This document shows, piece by piece, positions 8,300 through 15,129 of a stretch of DNA of 20,628 nucleotides (the stretch's first letter is position 1; each line of letters begins with the position of its first letter). The position numbers were made by a program, and so were the translations under genes. Source of the DNA: an uncultured Pelagibacteraceae bacterium (GTDB lineage: Bacteria; Pseudomonadota; Alphaproteobacteria; Pelagibacterales; Pelagibacteraceae); the NCBI GenBank assembly GCA_902548045.1, contig CACCPR010000009.1:1-20628 (forward strand), read 5' to 3'. The notes below the pieces were generated by a model that was not told where the DNA came from, made no database searches, and was given only the letters and a program-made list of their open reading frames with translations.

Positions 8300-9064
8300 T
8301 CAAGTTTTAAACTTTTTAAATACGCTATTTAAAACTTTTTGTTGGACTTTGTAAAATTTCTTTTTTTTTAGTTCTTTCAACACATAAGCATTTGTTCCCC
8401 CGGGGGTTTGAGATTCTACCACGAGTTGTTTTAAAGATAATTTTTTTTTGTTGCTAGCGTCCTGTGCCAAAGCTAAAAATAATTCTCTTACATAATCCTC
8501 CGCGTTCTGTTTTTTAACACCTTTTGACTTTAACCAATCTCCAGTTGTTAAATATAAATTATAAAACGATGCCATAAAAGAGGAGGTTCCCCAAAAGCCT
8601 TTTGAAATATTTTCATCTCTAACTTCAATTACTCGACCTAATTTGTTAAAAAAGTTTCTTGCATTTTTGTCTGTGGGACAAACAATAATTGGACCTTTTT
8701 TCATTCCAATAAATGGAAGTGGAATTACTCTGGTTATATTTTTACTTTTAGTAATATTTTTCAAATTTTTTAAGTTAATAGTTGAAATAAAACTAATTAA
8801 CTTTTTATTTTTTTGAAAAATAAGATTTTTTAAAATTTTGTTACCCACATTAGGTGTTAGTGCTAAAAAAATCCAATTAGAATTATTTATCAATTCTTGA
8901 TTATTTCTTGCGATAGAAACTTTTTTAAACTTTTTGTTTAATTTTTTTGCAATGATTTTGTTTCGAGGTGAGATATAAATCTTTTTAAATTTTAATTTTG
9001 ATTTGAAAATACCTTCAATAACTGAAGATGATATATGCCCTGTTCCCAAAAAACCTAAAATCAT
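8300..9064 (-). CDS. ProC-like (pyrroline-5-carboxylate reductase family) protein
   Basis: 254-residue protein of the ProC family. An N-terminal Rossmann fold opens with GFLGTGHISSSVIEG (residues 4-18), as in NAD(P)H-binding ProC. The C-terminal dimerisation domain keeps the family mark ESQTPGGTNAYVLKEL (217-232). True ProC reduces pyrroline-5-carboxylate to proline. Here the usual RVMPNTP motif reads RVIPLPFIG (112-120), and the SGP(A/S)Y-like helix is replaced by GTSSFMASF (159-167). This is probably a paralogue with a different substrate, or one that acts as a ketimine or imine reductase; that is inference. It is very lysine-rich. It heads the liv operon, with livH three bases downstream. 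No Shine-Dalgarno is visible. Confidence 0.8.
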   Translation of the reverse strand: MILGFLGTGHISSSVIEGIFKSKLKFKKIYISPRNKIIAKKLNKKFKKVSIARNNQELINNSNWIFLALTPNVGNKILKNLIFQKNKKLISFISTINLKNLKNITKSKNITRVIPLPFIGMKKGPIIVCPTDKNARNFFNKLGRVIEVRDENISKGFWGTSSFMASFYNLYLTTGDWLKSKGVKKQNAEDYVRELFLALAQDASNKKKLSLKQLVVESQTPGGTNAYVLKELKKKKFYKVQQKVLNSVFKKFKT

Positions 9065-9112
9065 GAATAATATAGAATAACCAAGCTACAGCGTTTAATA
9101 AAGATAATTTTA

Positions 9113-9140
9113 TTCATATAATAATGCATTAAATTGTAAA
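9113..9140 (-). promoter_or_regulatory. Possible promoter of the ProC-like/liv operon
   Basis: Minus strand TTTACA (9135-9140), 16-base spacer, TATGAA (9113-9118). This would give a leader of about 40 bases before the ATG at 9064. An alternative -10, TATATT at 9069-9074, would give a leaderless transcript but lacks a -35. The 9065-9200 gap holds only the two divergent promoters, as far as I can see. Confidence 0.35.
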
Positions 9141-9166
9141 AAAAGCCTAATTTAATCAATCTCATT

Positions 9167-9195
9167 TTGACTTCGATTAATCTTTAAGTTTTAAT
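9167..9195 (+). promoter_or_regulatory. Predicted promoter of doxX, leaderless
   Basis: TTGACT (9167-9172), 17-base spacer, TTTAAT (9190-9195). The expected transcription start is at 9201-9202, which is the start codon itself. No Shine-Dalgarno precedes the ATG, in agreement with a leaderless mRNA. Confidence 0.55.
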
Positions 9196-9200
9196 AAGTA

Positions 9201-9587
9201 ATGGCAAATTTTTTTGATTTTTTAGGTAGAGTTTTTATTTCTTCTGTTTTTTTATTATCAGGATACAATAAAATTTTCAATTTTGAGGGAACTGTAAATT
9301 GGATGGAAGGGTTTGGTGTTCCGGGTTTCTTACTTTGGCCTGCTATAGCATTAGAGATACTTCTGCCTTTTTTAATTATAATCGGATATAAAACTCAATT
9401 ATCAGCTTGTGCTCTAGCTTTATTTTCTATAGCTACAGCAATAATATTTCATCTAGATTTTAGTAATCAGATGCAAATAATAGCGTTGCTAAAAAATTTT
9501 GGATTAGCTGGAGGGTTTCTTTTCTTAGCAATTAATGGTCCTAAAGAATGGGCAATTGACAAAAAAAAGAAATATGTAAGAATTTAA
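9201..9587 (+). CDS. DoxX-family membrane protein
   Basis: 128-residue inner-membrane protein of the DoxX/DoxD family with about four membrane helices. Family features are the N-terminal GRVFISSVFLLSGYNKIFNF, in which the helix ends in a Lys, then LLWPAIALEILLPFLIIIGY and the C-terminal KNFGLAGGFLFLAINGP. DoxX proteins are named after a thiosulfate:quinone oxidoreductase subunit, but most bacterial members have no proven role; some are linked to redox or thiol stress. It is a single gene, divergent from the ProC-like/liv operon. It converges on the csiD-type gene with two bases between the stops. No function should be read from the name. Confidence 0.88.
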   Translation: MANFFDFLGRVFISSVFLLSGYNKIFNFEGTVNWMEGFGVPGFLLWPAIALEILLPFLIIIGYKTQLSACALALFSIATAIIFHLDFSNQMQIIALLKNFGLAGGFLFLAINGPKEWAIDKKKKYVRI

Positions 9588-9589
9588 TT

Positions 9590-10486
9590 TTATCGAAAAA
9601 AAGCACCTCTAATTCTAAGTAATTCTCTTGACAACCCAGAGTGCTCTTTAAATGCTTTTCTGCCATGTAACCAGAAATAATTATTTGAAAAAATTGTAGA
9701 TCCTACTGGCAGTGGAAAGCTTATTTTATTTTTACTTTCCTCTAAAGCATCTGAAAGTTTTTGAAGAAAAAGACCTTGATTCATATTTTTTGGCTCCGGA
9801 AACTGATCAATATAGGAAATAATTGGCTTACCATTTTTATCTTTTGAGAATATTGGATGTTCAACTTTATATTCAACATTCTTACTTTTTGGTGAACTCC
9901 ATGTGAAATTTTCTTGTCCAATTGGATCATTGCTTAAATCATCTAAATGTTCCCAATCATCTAAATGTAGAATAACGCTTTCTCCTCCACTTACGTTATT
10001 TTCTTCCATTTTTGTCATTATTAACCAATCAGTATTTTCTTTTACATAAGTTCCATCTGTATGAAGATCTAAATTTGTATAGGCTTTTCGAAGATAAGAG
10101 TCACTGCTATCCTGATGCTTTACATGAAATCTTGCATAGTATTTTCCTGTCATTGAGTCAAAGTTTGGATTTCCAACTAAATAAGCAAGACCAGTAGATA
10201 GTTTTACTAGAAATTCTTTATCAAATTTTTTATTATTAATTTCAGGCTCTATAATTGCTGTACCTGTTTCACGATCGTTAATAATTTTATTTAAAATACC
10301 ACTTAAATTATTATCGAATACTTCGTCTAAACTTTTAGCCAAACTAAATCTTGAAAAAGGTTTATATTCTAAAGATAAGATTGAATGTTTTTTAAAAGGA
10401 AAAATTAACCTATCTAAGTCGCTTTCCTTAAATTTAATTACTTGTACTCTTTTGGATTTTTGATGATCTGATATAAAAAAACTCAT
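9590..10486 (-). CDS. glaH: CsiD/GlaH-type Fe(II)/2-oxoglutarate dioxygenase (glutarate 2-hydroxylase)
   Basis: 298 residues, closely matching E. coli GlaH (CsiD, 325). That enzyme converts glutarate, 2-oxoglutarate and O2 to L-2-hydroxyglutarate, succinate and CO2 in lysine/glutarate breakdown. The iron triad is visible: His142 and Asp144 in LDLHTDGTYV, and His274 in NNYFWLHGRKAF, with arginines in RELLRIRGAF (287-293) to hold 2-oxoglutarate. YYARFHVK...DSSDSYLRKAYTNLDLH, HLDDWEHL and ISYIDQFPEPK are CsiD-specific stretches. The N-terminus is about 20-25 residues shorter than in E. coli. In E. coli, lhgO and gab genes follow csiD; none are here. The ATG lacks a Shine-Dalgarno and stands seven bases after an 18-codon micro-ORF. 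It is likely transcribed from a promoter at 10556-10583 and perhaps by read-through from azlD. Confidence 0.92.
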   Translation of the reverse strand: MSFFISDHQKSKRVQVIKFKESDLDRLIFPFKKHSILSLEYKPFSRFSLAKSLDEVFDNNLSGILNKIINDRETGTAIIEPEINNKKFDKEFLVKLSTGLAYLVGNPNFDSMTGKYYARFHVKHQDSSDSYLRKAYTNLDLHTDGTYVKENTDWLIMTKMEENNVSGGESVILHLDDWEHLDDLSNDPIGQENFTWSSPKSKNVEYKVEHPIFSKDKNGKPIISYIDQFPEPKNMNQGLFLQKLSDALEESKNKISFPLPVGSTIFSNNYFWLHGRKAFKEHSGLSRELLRIRGAFFR

Positions 10487-10493
10487 AAATTAG

Positions 10494-10550
10494 CTAGTCT
10501 ATCATTCCTGCTATCCACAAGGCCGTAAATATAAGTAAAATCGGTTCCAT
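10494..10550 (-). CDS. Candidate 18-residue micro-ORF before csiD
   Basis: Reads MEPILLIFTALWIAGMID, then TAG. It is a single hydrophobic stretch with acidic ends, and seven of its 18 residues are Leu or Ile. Its ATG lies at the predicted transcription start of the promoter at 10556-10583, and its stop is seven bases before the csiD ATG, which lacks a Shine-Dalgarno. It may be a leaderless membrane micro-protein, a leader peptide coupling translation into csiD, or a chance ORF. Only conservation or ribosome profiling can decide. I do not recognise a family. Confidence 0.35.
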   Translation of the reverse strand: MEPILLIFTALWIAGMID

Positions 10551-10555
10551 TTAAA

Positions 10556-10583
10556 ATTTTAACATAATTTAAAAGTTAGTCAA
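10556..10583 (-). promoter_or_regulatory. Predicted promoter of the micro-ORF/csiD unit
   Basis: Minus strand TTGACT (10578-10583), 16-base spacer, TAAAAT (10556-10561). The -35 box lies in the last codons of azlD. The expected start at 10549-10550 coincides with the ATG of the micro-ORF. The -35 box is identical to that before doxX. Confidence 0.5.
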
Positions 10584-10895
10584 AACTCCTAGAAGAATTG
10601 CAGAGATTATTGTAGGAATTACTAAATTTCTTTTTGTCATTATAAATAAAGCGACACAAGTTATTAAAACTATTAATCGAATAATTAGATCAGAATCTGC
10701 GAGTACGCCGGCTGGAAAAACAATCATTCTTCCTATTAAAGCTGCTAGAGTTGAATAAGCGATACAGTTAAACCACTCAAAAATTTTTGACTTAACACTT
10801 ACTTGCTCGGAGGTTAGTGCTCCCATGAAGCGAGAAATAAAAGTTGCGACTGATGTGGCTATAATTGCAATAATTATAATTTGACTACTTGCCAT
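10569..10895 (-). CDS. azlD: AzlD-family BCAA exporter subunit
   Basis: 108-residue membrane protein with about four helices, the small subunit of the AzlCD exporter. AzlCD has been linked to export of branched-chain amino acids and leucine analogues (Bacillus AzlCD, E. coli YgaZH). Typical features are ATSVATFISRFMGALT near the N-terminus and the central FEWFNCIAYSTLAALIGRM, where AzlD proteins carry a conserved helix pair. The start at 10895 is chosen over an in-frame ATG at 10931 because a perfect GGAGG stands five bases ahead and because AzlD proteins normally begin just before the first helix. It overlaps azlC by 11 bases. Confidence 0.87.
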   Translation of the reverse strand: MASSQIIIIAIIATSVATFISRFMGALTSEQVSVKSKIFEWFNCIAYSTLAALIGRMIVFPAGVLADSDLIIRLIVLITCVALFIMTKRNLVIPTIISAILLGVLTNF

Positions 10896-11589
10896 GAATT
10901 CCTCCAAACAAAAAAGCAATTGTTCCTGCAATTAAGCCAGCGAACAATAAAGACCACTCTGCTGAGATTAAATAAATTACAGGACCTAATATACTTCCTC
11001 CAATCACAGCAATAGAGATGCTTAAATTTTTCATCGCACCTATCATCATACAAAAGAAATAAACTGGGTTAACTATAGCGAGACCAATTAACATATCTTT
11101 GTTCAGATAATCTGCGGACAAATAACCAATTACTGTCATCAAAACTGCTGTAGACCAGGTCCCAATTCCTATTCCAATCCAAAAATCTATTCGATGTTTT
11201 TTTTCTATTTTTTTGTAACCATCTTTAGCTATTAACCACGAAGTTACCGCTAAGAAATGACATGATAAATAATATTTCCACTTAGGTTGTGACTTGTGGT
11301 CAAATAATGGAAATAAAGAAACTGTCATAGGGTAAAGTCGAAAATTGACTAACCATACAGCTAAAAAAATATTAATAATTGAGGCTCCTACCAGAAGCGA
11401 CTCAGCCATAACCAATTGACCTGGTAAAGCATAAGTAAACAAACTCGAGGCAGCACTTTGTTGGATATTAAATCCCGCATCTTTCAATAAAGCTCCAAGA
11501 GCTATGAAACAAGCGGCTAAAGGAATAGCAGGACTTTTAGAACCTTTTAAAGATTTTAAACCAATAAAAAATACTTTTGAATTTATCAT
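10885..11589 (-). CDS. azlC: AzlC-family BCAA exporter subunit
   Basis: 234-residue inner-membrane protein, the large subunit of the AzlCD exporter. Family features are GLKSLKGSKSPAIPLAACFIALGALLKDAGF, where the family has a conserved P-G/P helix start, SLFTYALPGQLVMAESLLVGAS, and NFRLYPMTVSLFP. About six to seven membrane helices follow, which is the usual length. The ATG overlaps the livF stop by four bases (ATGA), so the exporter is translationally coupled to an importer ATPase. azlD starts within its last codons. The combination of import and export genes in one unit is noteworthy. Confidence 0.9.
   Translation of the reverse strand: MINSKVFFIGLKSLKGSKSPAIPLAACFIALGALLKDAGFNIQQSAASSLFTYALPGQLVMAESLLVGASIINIFLAVWLVNFRLYPMTVSLFPLFDHKSQPKWKYYLSCHFLAVTSWLIAKDGYKKIEKKHRIDFWIGIGIGTWSTAVLMTVIGYLSADYLNKDMLIGLAIVNPVYFFCMMIGAMKNLSISIAVIGGSILGPVIYLISAEWSLLFAGLIAGTIAFLFGGIHGK
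10901..10905 (-). promoter_or_regulatory. Shine-Dalgarno deciding the azlD start
   Basis: GGAGG on the minus strand, five bases before the ATG at 10895 and inside the end of azlC. It is the clearest ribosome binding site in the window. Confidence 0.85.
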
Positions 11590-12371
11590 CCACCTAGGAA
11601 TAATCTACCTACGTCTGGATTTTTTAAAAGATCATCACCTTTGCCAGCTATTGCAGTTTGACCTGAAACTAAAACGTATCCAATATCAGCAAACTCTAAA
11701 CCTTTTTTAGCATTTTGTTCTACAAGTATAATAGTTTTCTTTTCAGTTTTTTGAAGATCTTCTAAAATTTCAAAAACCATACTTATGTATTTAGGTTCTA
11801 AACCAATAGAAGGTTCATCCACCAATAAAACTGAAGGTTTCATTACTAATGCTCTTGAAATCTCTAATAGCCTTCTCTCACCACCTGATAAAACCTTAGC
11901 AGGCTGGTTTCTTCTATTTCTTAATCTTTCATATTTTTGAAAAATTCTCTCTGCTTCCTCATATGCATCGTCCTGTTTATCTTTAATGTATCCACCCATT
12001 AAAAGATTTTCCTCAACTGTCATATCAGGAAAAACTGAATTATCTTGCAAGATATAAGCTATACCAACTTTACTTAGTTTCTGTGCAGGAGTTAATTTAG
12101 TAATCTCATTTCCTTCTAATTCAATTTTTCCATCAAAAATATTTGTAAACCCATAAATTGAATGAAGTATTGTTGATTTTCCCGCTCCGTTAGGTCCTAT
12201 TAAGCATAATGATTGAGCTTTGCTAACAGTCAAATCAAAGTTGTGAAGAATTTCCATTTTTCCGTAACCTGCATTCAAACCCCTTATAGTTAAATGGACG
12301 TTTTCTGGAGAAAGTTTATTTAAATCCTCTAAACCAGGTGCTTTTCCTAAAACATCATATTGATTTGCCAT
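11586..12371 (-). CDS. livF: LivF-type ATPase of the second HAAT transporter
   Basis: 261-residue ATPase of the HAAT/Liv importer family. Walker A GPNGAGKS begins at residue 59, the signature LSGGERRLLEISRAL at 161, and Walker B VLLVDEPSIGLEP at 181. EQNAKKGLEFADIGYVL marks it as LivF-type. It has about 25 extra N-terminal residues compared with the cluster 1 copy, before the usual LTIRGLNAGYGKMEIL start of the domain. Sequence differs strongly from the cluster 1 LivF, so this is an old paralogue, not a recent copy. The start shares a base with the livG stop (TAATG), and azlC begins inside its own stop. Confidence 0.93.
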   Translation of the reverse strand: MANQYDVLGKAPGLEDLNKLSPENVHLTIRGLNAGYGKMEILHNFDLTVSKAQSLCLIGPNGAGKSTILHSIYGFTNIFDGKIELEGNEITKLTPAQKLSKVGIAYILQDNSVFPDMTVEENLLMGGYIKDKQDDAYEEAERIFQKYERLRNRRNQPAKVLSGGERRLLEISRALVMKPSVLLVDEPSIGLEPKYISMVFEILEDLQKTEKKTIILVEQNAKKGLEFADIGYVLVSGQTAIAGKGDDLLKNPDVGRLFLGG

Positions 12372-13105
12372 TATTGTGCTCCTAGATAAGCATCAACAAC
12401 TCGCTTATCATTTTTGATTTGGTCAGGTGAACCTTCTGCTAACATTTTTCCATGGGCTAAACAAAAAATTTTTTGAGCTAGACTCATAATCACTCTCATA
12501 TTGTGCTCTATAACTAATAGTGTTATTCCATATTCCTTATTAATTTTAATTAATCTATCAATAATTCCATTAATTAAAGTGGGATTAATCCCAGCGGTTG
12601 GCTCATCTAATAAAAGCATTTTTGGCTCGTTCATTAAGGCCATTGCTAATTCTAATAATTTTTGTTGTCCAAAAGATAAGTCTCCTGCTCTCAAATTTCT
12701 TTTTTGGTAAAGACCTACAAAATTTAATAGATTTTCAGCTTTCTCAGTAAGTTCTGCGGGGATTTTTGCAAAAATAAAGCCAGAGTCACTAGCCTTATGA
12801 CTTATAAGCATATTCTCCACACAATTAAGTTTAGAATAAATTCTTGTTTGTTGGAAAGTTCTTAGTAAACCTAACTTGGCTACCGAAGGAACAGGCATTT
12901 CTGAAACTTCAGTTTTATTAAAAATTATAGATCCTTGGTCAATTGGGTGTGTTCCGACGATAGAATTAAATAAAGTTGTTTTACCAGAACCGTTTGGTCC
13001 AATTAAACCAACTATTGAGCCTTTCTCTACCGAAACAGAAATATCTACATTGGCTTGCACCCCACCGAAAGATTTACTTACATTTTTAACTTCTAAAATA
13101 CTCAT
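12371..13105 (-). CDS. livG: LivG-type ATPase of the second HAAT transporter
   Basis: 244-residue ATPase. Walker A GPNGSGKT is at 36-43, the signature LSFGQQKLLELAMAL begins at 143, and Walker B MLLLDEPTAGINP begins at 163. IEHNMRVIMSLAQKIFCLAHG carries the switch His. LLRTFQQTRIYSKLNCVENM is the Q-loop part, with FQQ in place of the FQN seen in cluster 1 LivG. It is shorter than the cluster 1 LivG by 20 residues. The gene overlaps livM by four bases (ATGA) and livF by one base. Confidence 0.94.
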   Translation of the reverse strand: MSILEVKNVSKSFGGVQANVDISVSVEKGSIVGLIGPNGSGKTTLFNSIVGTHPIDQGSIIFNKTEVSEMPVPSVAKLGLLRTFQQTRIYSKLNCVENMLISHKASDSGFIFAKIPAELTEKAENLLNFVGLYQKRNLRAGDLSFGQQKLLELAMALMNEPKMLLLDEPTAGINPTLINGIIDRLIKINKEYGITLLVIEHNMRVIMSLAQKIFCLAHGKMLAEGSPDQIKNDKRVVDAYLGAQ

Positions 13106-14166
13106 TTTAATTCTACCTGTGCTTTACGATCTTTTTCATCAATAACTTCGCCAAATCTTTCAGGATATTTTTCTCTTAACCAACCCATTAAACCCTCTGG
13201 AAAATAAACCACAATCACAACAATTAAAACTCCTAACGCAACGTATTGCCAGCCCAATATAAAAGTCCAAAGACCTTCTTTGAAAAAATGGAATAAAGTT
13301 GCGCCAATAATTGGTCCCCACAAAGTTCCTTTACCTCCAAGTATTGCCATAAGAACCATGAATACTCCCATCTCTCTTCCGTCAAATGCAACATCGGTAG
13401 AGTCTATATATCCAATTAGTCCACCCATAATTCCACCAGCTAGACCACAAAAAAATGCAGAGCACATCCATCCAACAATTTTATATTTCATTGTTTGAAT
13501 ACCCATTGCTTCTGCTTTATCCTCGTTATCTCTTATCGCATTTAAAATTAATCTAAATCTAGAGCCGTAAATATATTTCACAAAAACAAATGCTAGAACT
13601 AATACTAAAAAACTTAAGAAGTAGAAAAACTGTCCTCTTGCTTCAGGGTCAACTATTTCTGCAGGAAAAGGTGGAGTAGTGAAGCCTTGACCTGCGCCAA
13701 TAATTTCTATCCCTCCAGCAATTTCACCTGCTGCAATTCCTAAACCTAAAGTACAAATCGCAAAGTAATGACCTCTTAAGCCTAAAATAGCATAGCCGAT
13801 CGCACCAGCAACAATTGTCGGTATGATGGCTGCAACTAATAATCCAACACCTATTCCTTGAAAATATTGTGCTGTAGTATGGACGAACGTTTTTTCTCCG
13901 CCACTTTCCGTCCACTCTGCTAATGGAAAAAACATGCCAACTTGAACTGATGCTGTTAGATACATGCCTAGACCGTAGAAAAGAATGTTTCCAAAACTAT
14001 TGTAGCCCATTTCCCCGCCTTGTAAATTCCAAGTCATCGCTAGAACGATTAAAACACAAAGATATGTAAGCTGAACTTTAAAAGCAGAGAATAAAAATGG
14101 CGCTGCTAAACCTAAGATTATTAGGCCTGAATATAAAATCAGATCTTTTTGTTTAACTGCATTCAT
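13102..14166 (-). CDS. livM: LivM-type permease of the second HAAT transporter
   Basis: 354-residue inner-membrane permease. The core motifs are AILGLRGHYFAICTLGLGIAAGEI and the coupling segment GSRFRLILNAIRDNEDKAEAMGIQTMKYKIVGW, followed by AILGGKGTLWGPIIGA. It lacks the long N-terminal addition of the cluster 1 LivM. It has an insertion after the fourth helix region (roughly 75-100, with WTESGGEKTFVH) that probably faces the periplasm. The C-terminus ends in a charged tail (REKYPERFGEVIDEKDRKAQ). It follows livH with no gap (TAAATG) and overlaps livG by four bases. Confidence 0.93.
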   Translation of the reverse strand: MNAVKQKDLILYSGLIILGLAAPFLFSAFKVQLTYLCVLIVLAMTWNLQGGEMGYNSFGNILFYGLGMYLTASVQVGMFFPLAEWTESGGEKTFVHTTAQYFQGIGVGLLVAAIIPTIVAGAIGYAILGLRGHYFAICTLGLGIAAGEIAGGIEIIGAGQGFTTPPFPAEIVDPEARGQFFYFLSFLVLVLAFVFVKYIYGSRFRLILNAIRDNEDKAEAMGIQTMKYKIVGWMCSAFFCGLAGGIMGGLIGYIDSTDVAFDGREMGVFMVLMAILGGKGTLWGPIIGATLFHFFKEGLWTFILGWQYVALGVLIVVIVVYFPEGLMGWLREKYPERFGEVIDEKDRKAQVELK

Positions 14167-15060
14167 TTATTTCAAATACTCCCTTTTTTTTGAAAGTTTA
14201 AATCTTCTGTAAACTAATATAAAGACTAAAAGCATAAACACTGCTCCTATTCTAAATTCAGTGCCTAAAATATAATCTGCAAATTCCTCAAAAAGTCCTA
14301 AACCCATCCCAGAAACTGCCACCGCTGGTAAATTTCCTAAACCTGCAACAATAACTATCATGAATGATCTAACTGTATAGGGGAGTCCTACATAAGGGTG
14401 AAGTGTAAGCGTGATTGAAATTAATGCCCCTGCAATTCCACATAACGCTGCGTTAATACCAAAAGTTGCAGCATAGACTTTTTCTGTATCTACACCAAGA
14501 ATTTTTGCAGCTCTAGCATTTTGCGCTGTAGCTCTTATAGCTCGTCCAAGTCTAGACTTTTTCATGTAAATAACCAAAGCTACTGCATATAAAATACTTA
14601 TAAAAGCAGAAAATATTTTTGAATTTGGTAAGGTTACTGAATTATCAAATAACATTGTTGTTCCATATTCTGACTGGGCTACAACTACGTCAGCACCAAA
14701 AATAAAATTCATTAACTGTTGAAACACAATCGCAATACCAAAAGTTGCTAAAATCGAAATAAATAGGTCGCGGTCTACAACTTTGTTTATTACCAGCTTA
14801 TAAAGCGCCCATCCCACAAAAAACATTATAATTGGAGAGACAATAACTCCCCAAGCCGGGTGAATTCCAGCAAGATACATTGTATACGCAATATAACCTC
14901 CAAGAATTACTAAATCACCTTGAGCAATATTAATTATATTCATCACTCCCCATTGAAGAGCCATGCCATATGCAATTAAAGCGAATAAAATACCCAGAAG
15001 AATTCCGTCCAATGACGCTTGGACCATTAACATTGGAGCTTTAAAAATTAGAAAGTCCAT
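14167..15060 (-). CDS. livH: LivH-type permease of the second HAAT transporter
   Basis: 297-residue inner-membrane permease. The family block SLDGILLGILFALIAYGMALQWGVMNIINIAQGDLVILGGY is near the N-terminus, with NIAQGD in place of the NFAHGD of cluster 1. The coupling segment SRLGRAIRATAQNARAAKILGVDTEKVYA and the C-terminal AGLGNLPAVAVSGMGLGLFEE follow. About eight membrane helices are expected. It is 69 bases after the binding-protein gene, with a hairpin between, and is followed directly by livM. Confidence 0.94.
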   Translation of the reverse strand: MDFLIFKAPMLMVQASLDGILLGILFALIAYGMALQWGVMNIINIAQGDLVILGGYIAYTMYLAGIHPAWGVIVSPIIMFFVGWALYKLVINKVVDRDLFISILATFGIAIVFQQLMNFIFGADVVVAQSEYGTTMLFDNSVTLPNSKIFSAFISILYAVALVIYMKKSRLGRAIRATAQNARAAKILGVDTEKVYAATFGINAALCGIAGALISITLTLHPYVGLPYTVRSFMIVIVAGLGNLPAVAVSGMGLGLFEEFADYILGTEFRIGAVFMLLVFILVYRRFKLSKKREYLK

Positions 15061-15082
15061 AAAATTTTAAAACTTATAAAAG

Positions 15083-15110
15083 AAAAGCCCCTAGTTTTCT
15101 AGGGGCTTTT
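15083..15110 (-). terminator. Hairpin between binding-protein gene and livH
   Basis: A 12-base stem AAAAGCCCCTAG (15083-15094) pairs with CTAGGGGCTTTT (15099-15110) around a TTTT loop. On the minus strand the stem is followed by T-rich sequence broken by one C, so the terminator is good but imperfect. It probably ends most transcripts after the binding-protein gene and lets a minority through to the permease genes. Confidence 0.85.
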
Positions 15111-15129
15111 TCAAATTATTTATAAGTTA

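Noticed and set aside
10551..10562. Palindrome TTAAAATTTTAA as a terminator after azlD
   Set aside because: An all-AT 12-base palindrome cannot form a stable hairpin, and it overlaps the predicted -10 of the csiD promoter.
10896..10931. Longer azlD reading from the ATG at 10931
   Set aside because: A perfect GGAGG precedes the ATG at 10895, and AzlD proteins begin there.
12876..13498. Plus-strand open frames over livG and livM of cluster 2
   Set aside because: They lie opposite well-supported genes; the protein sequences look like antisense translations.
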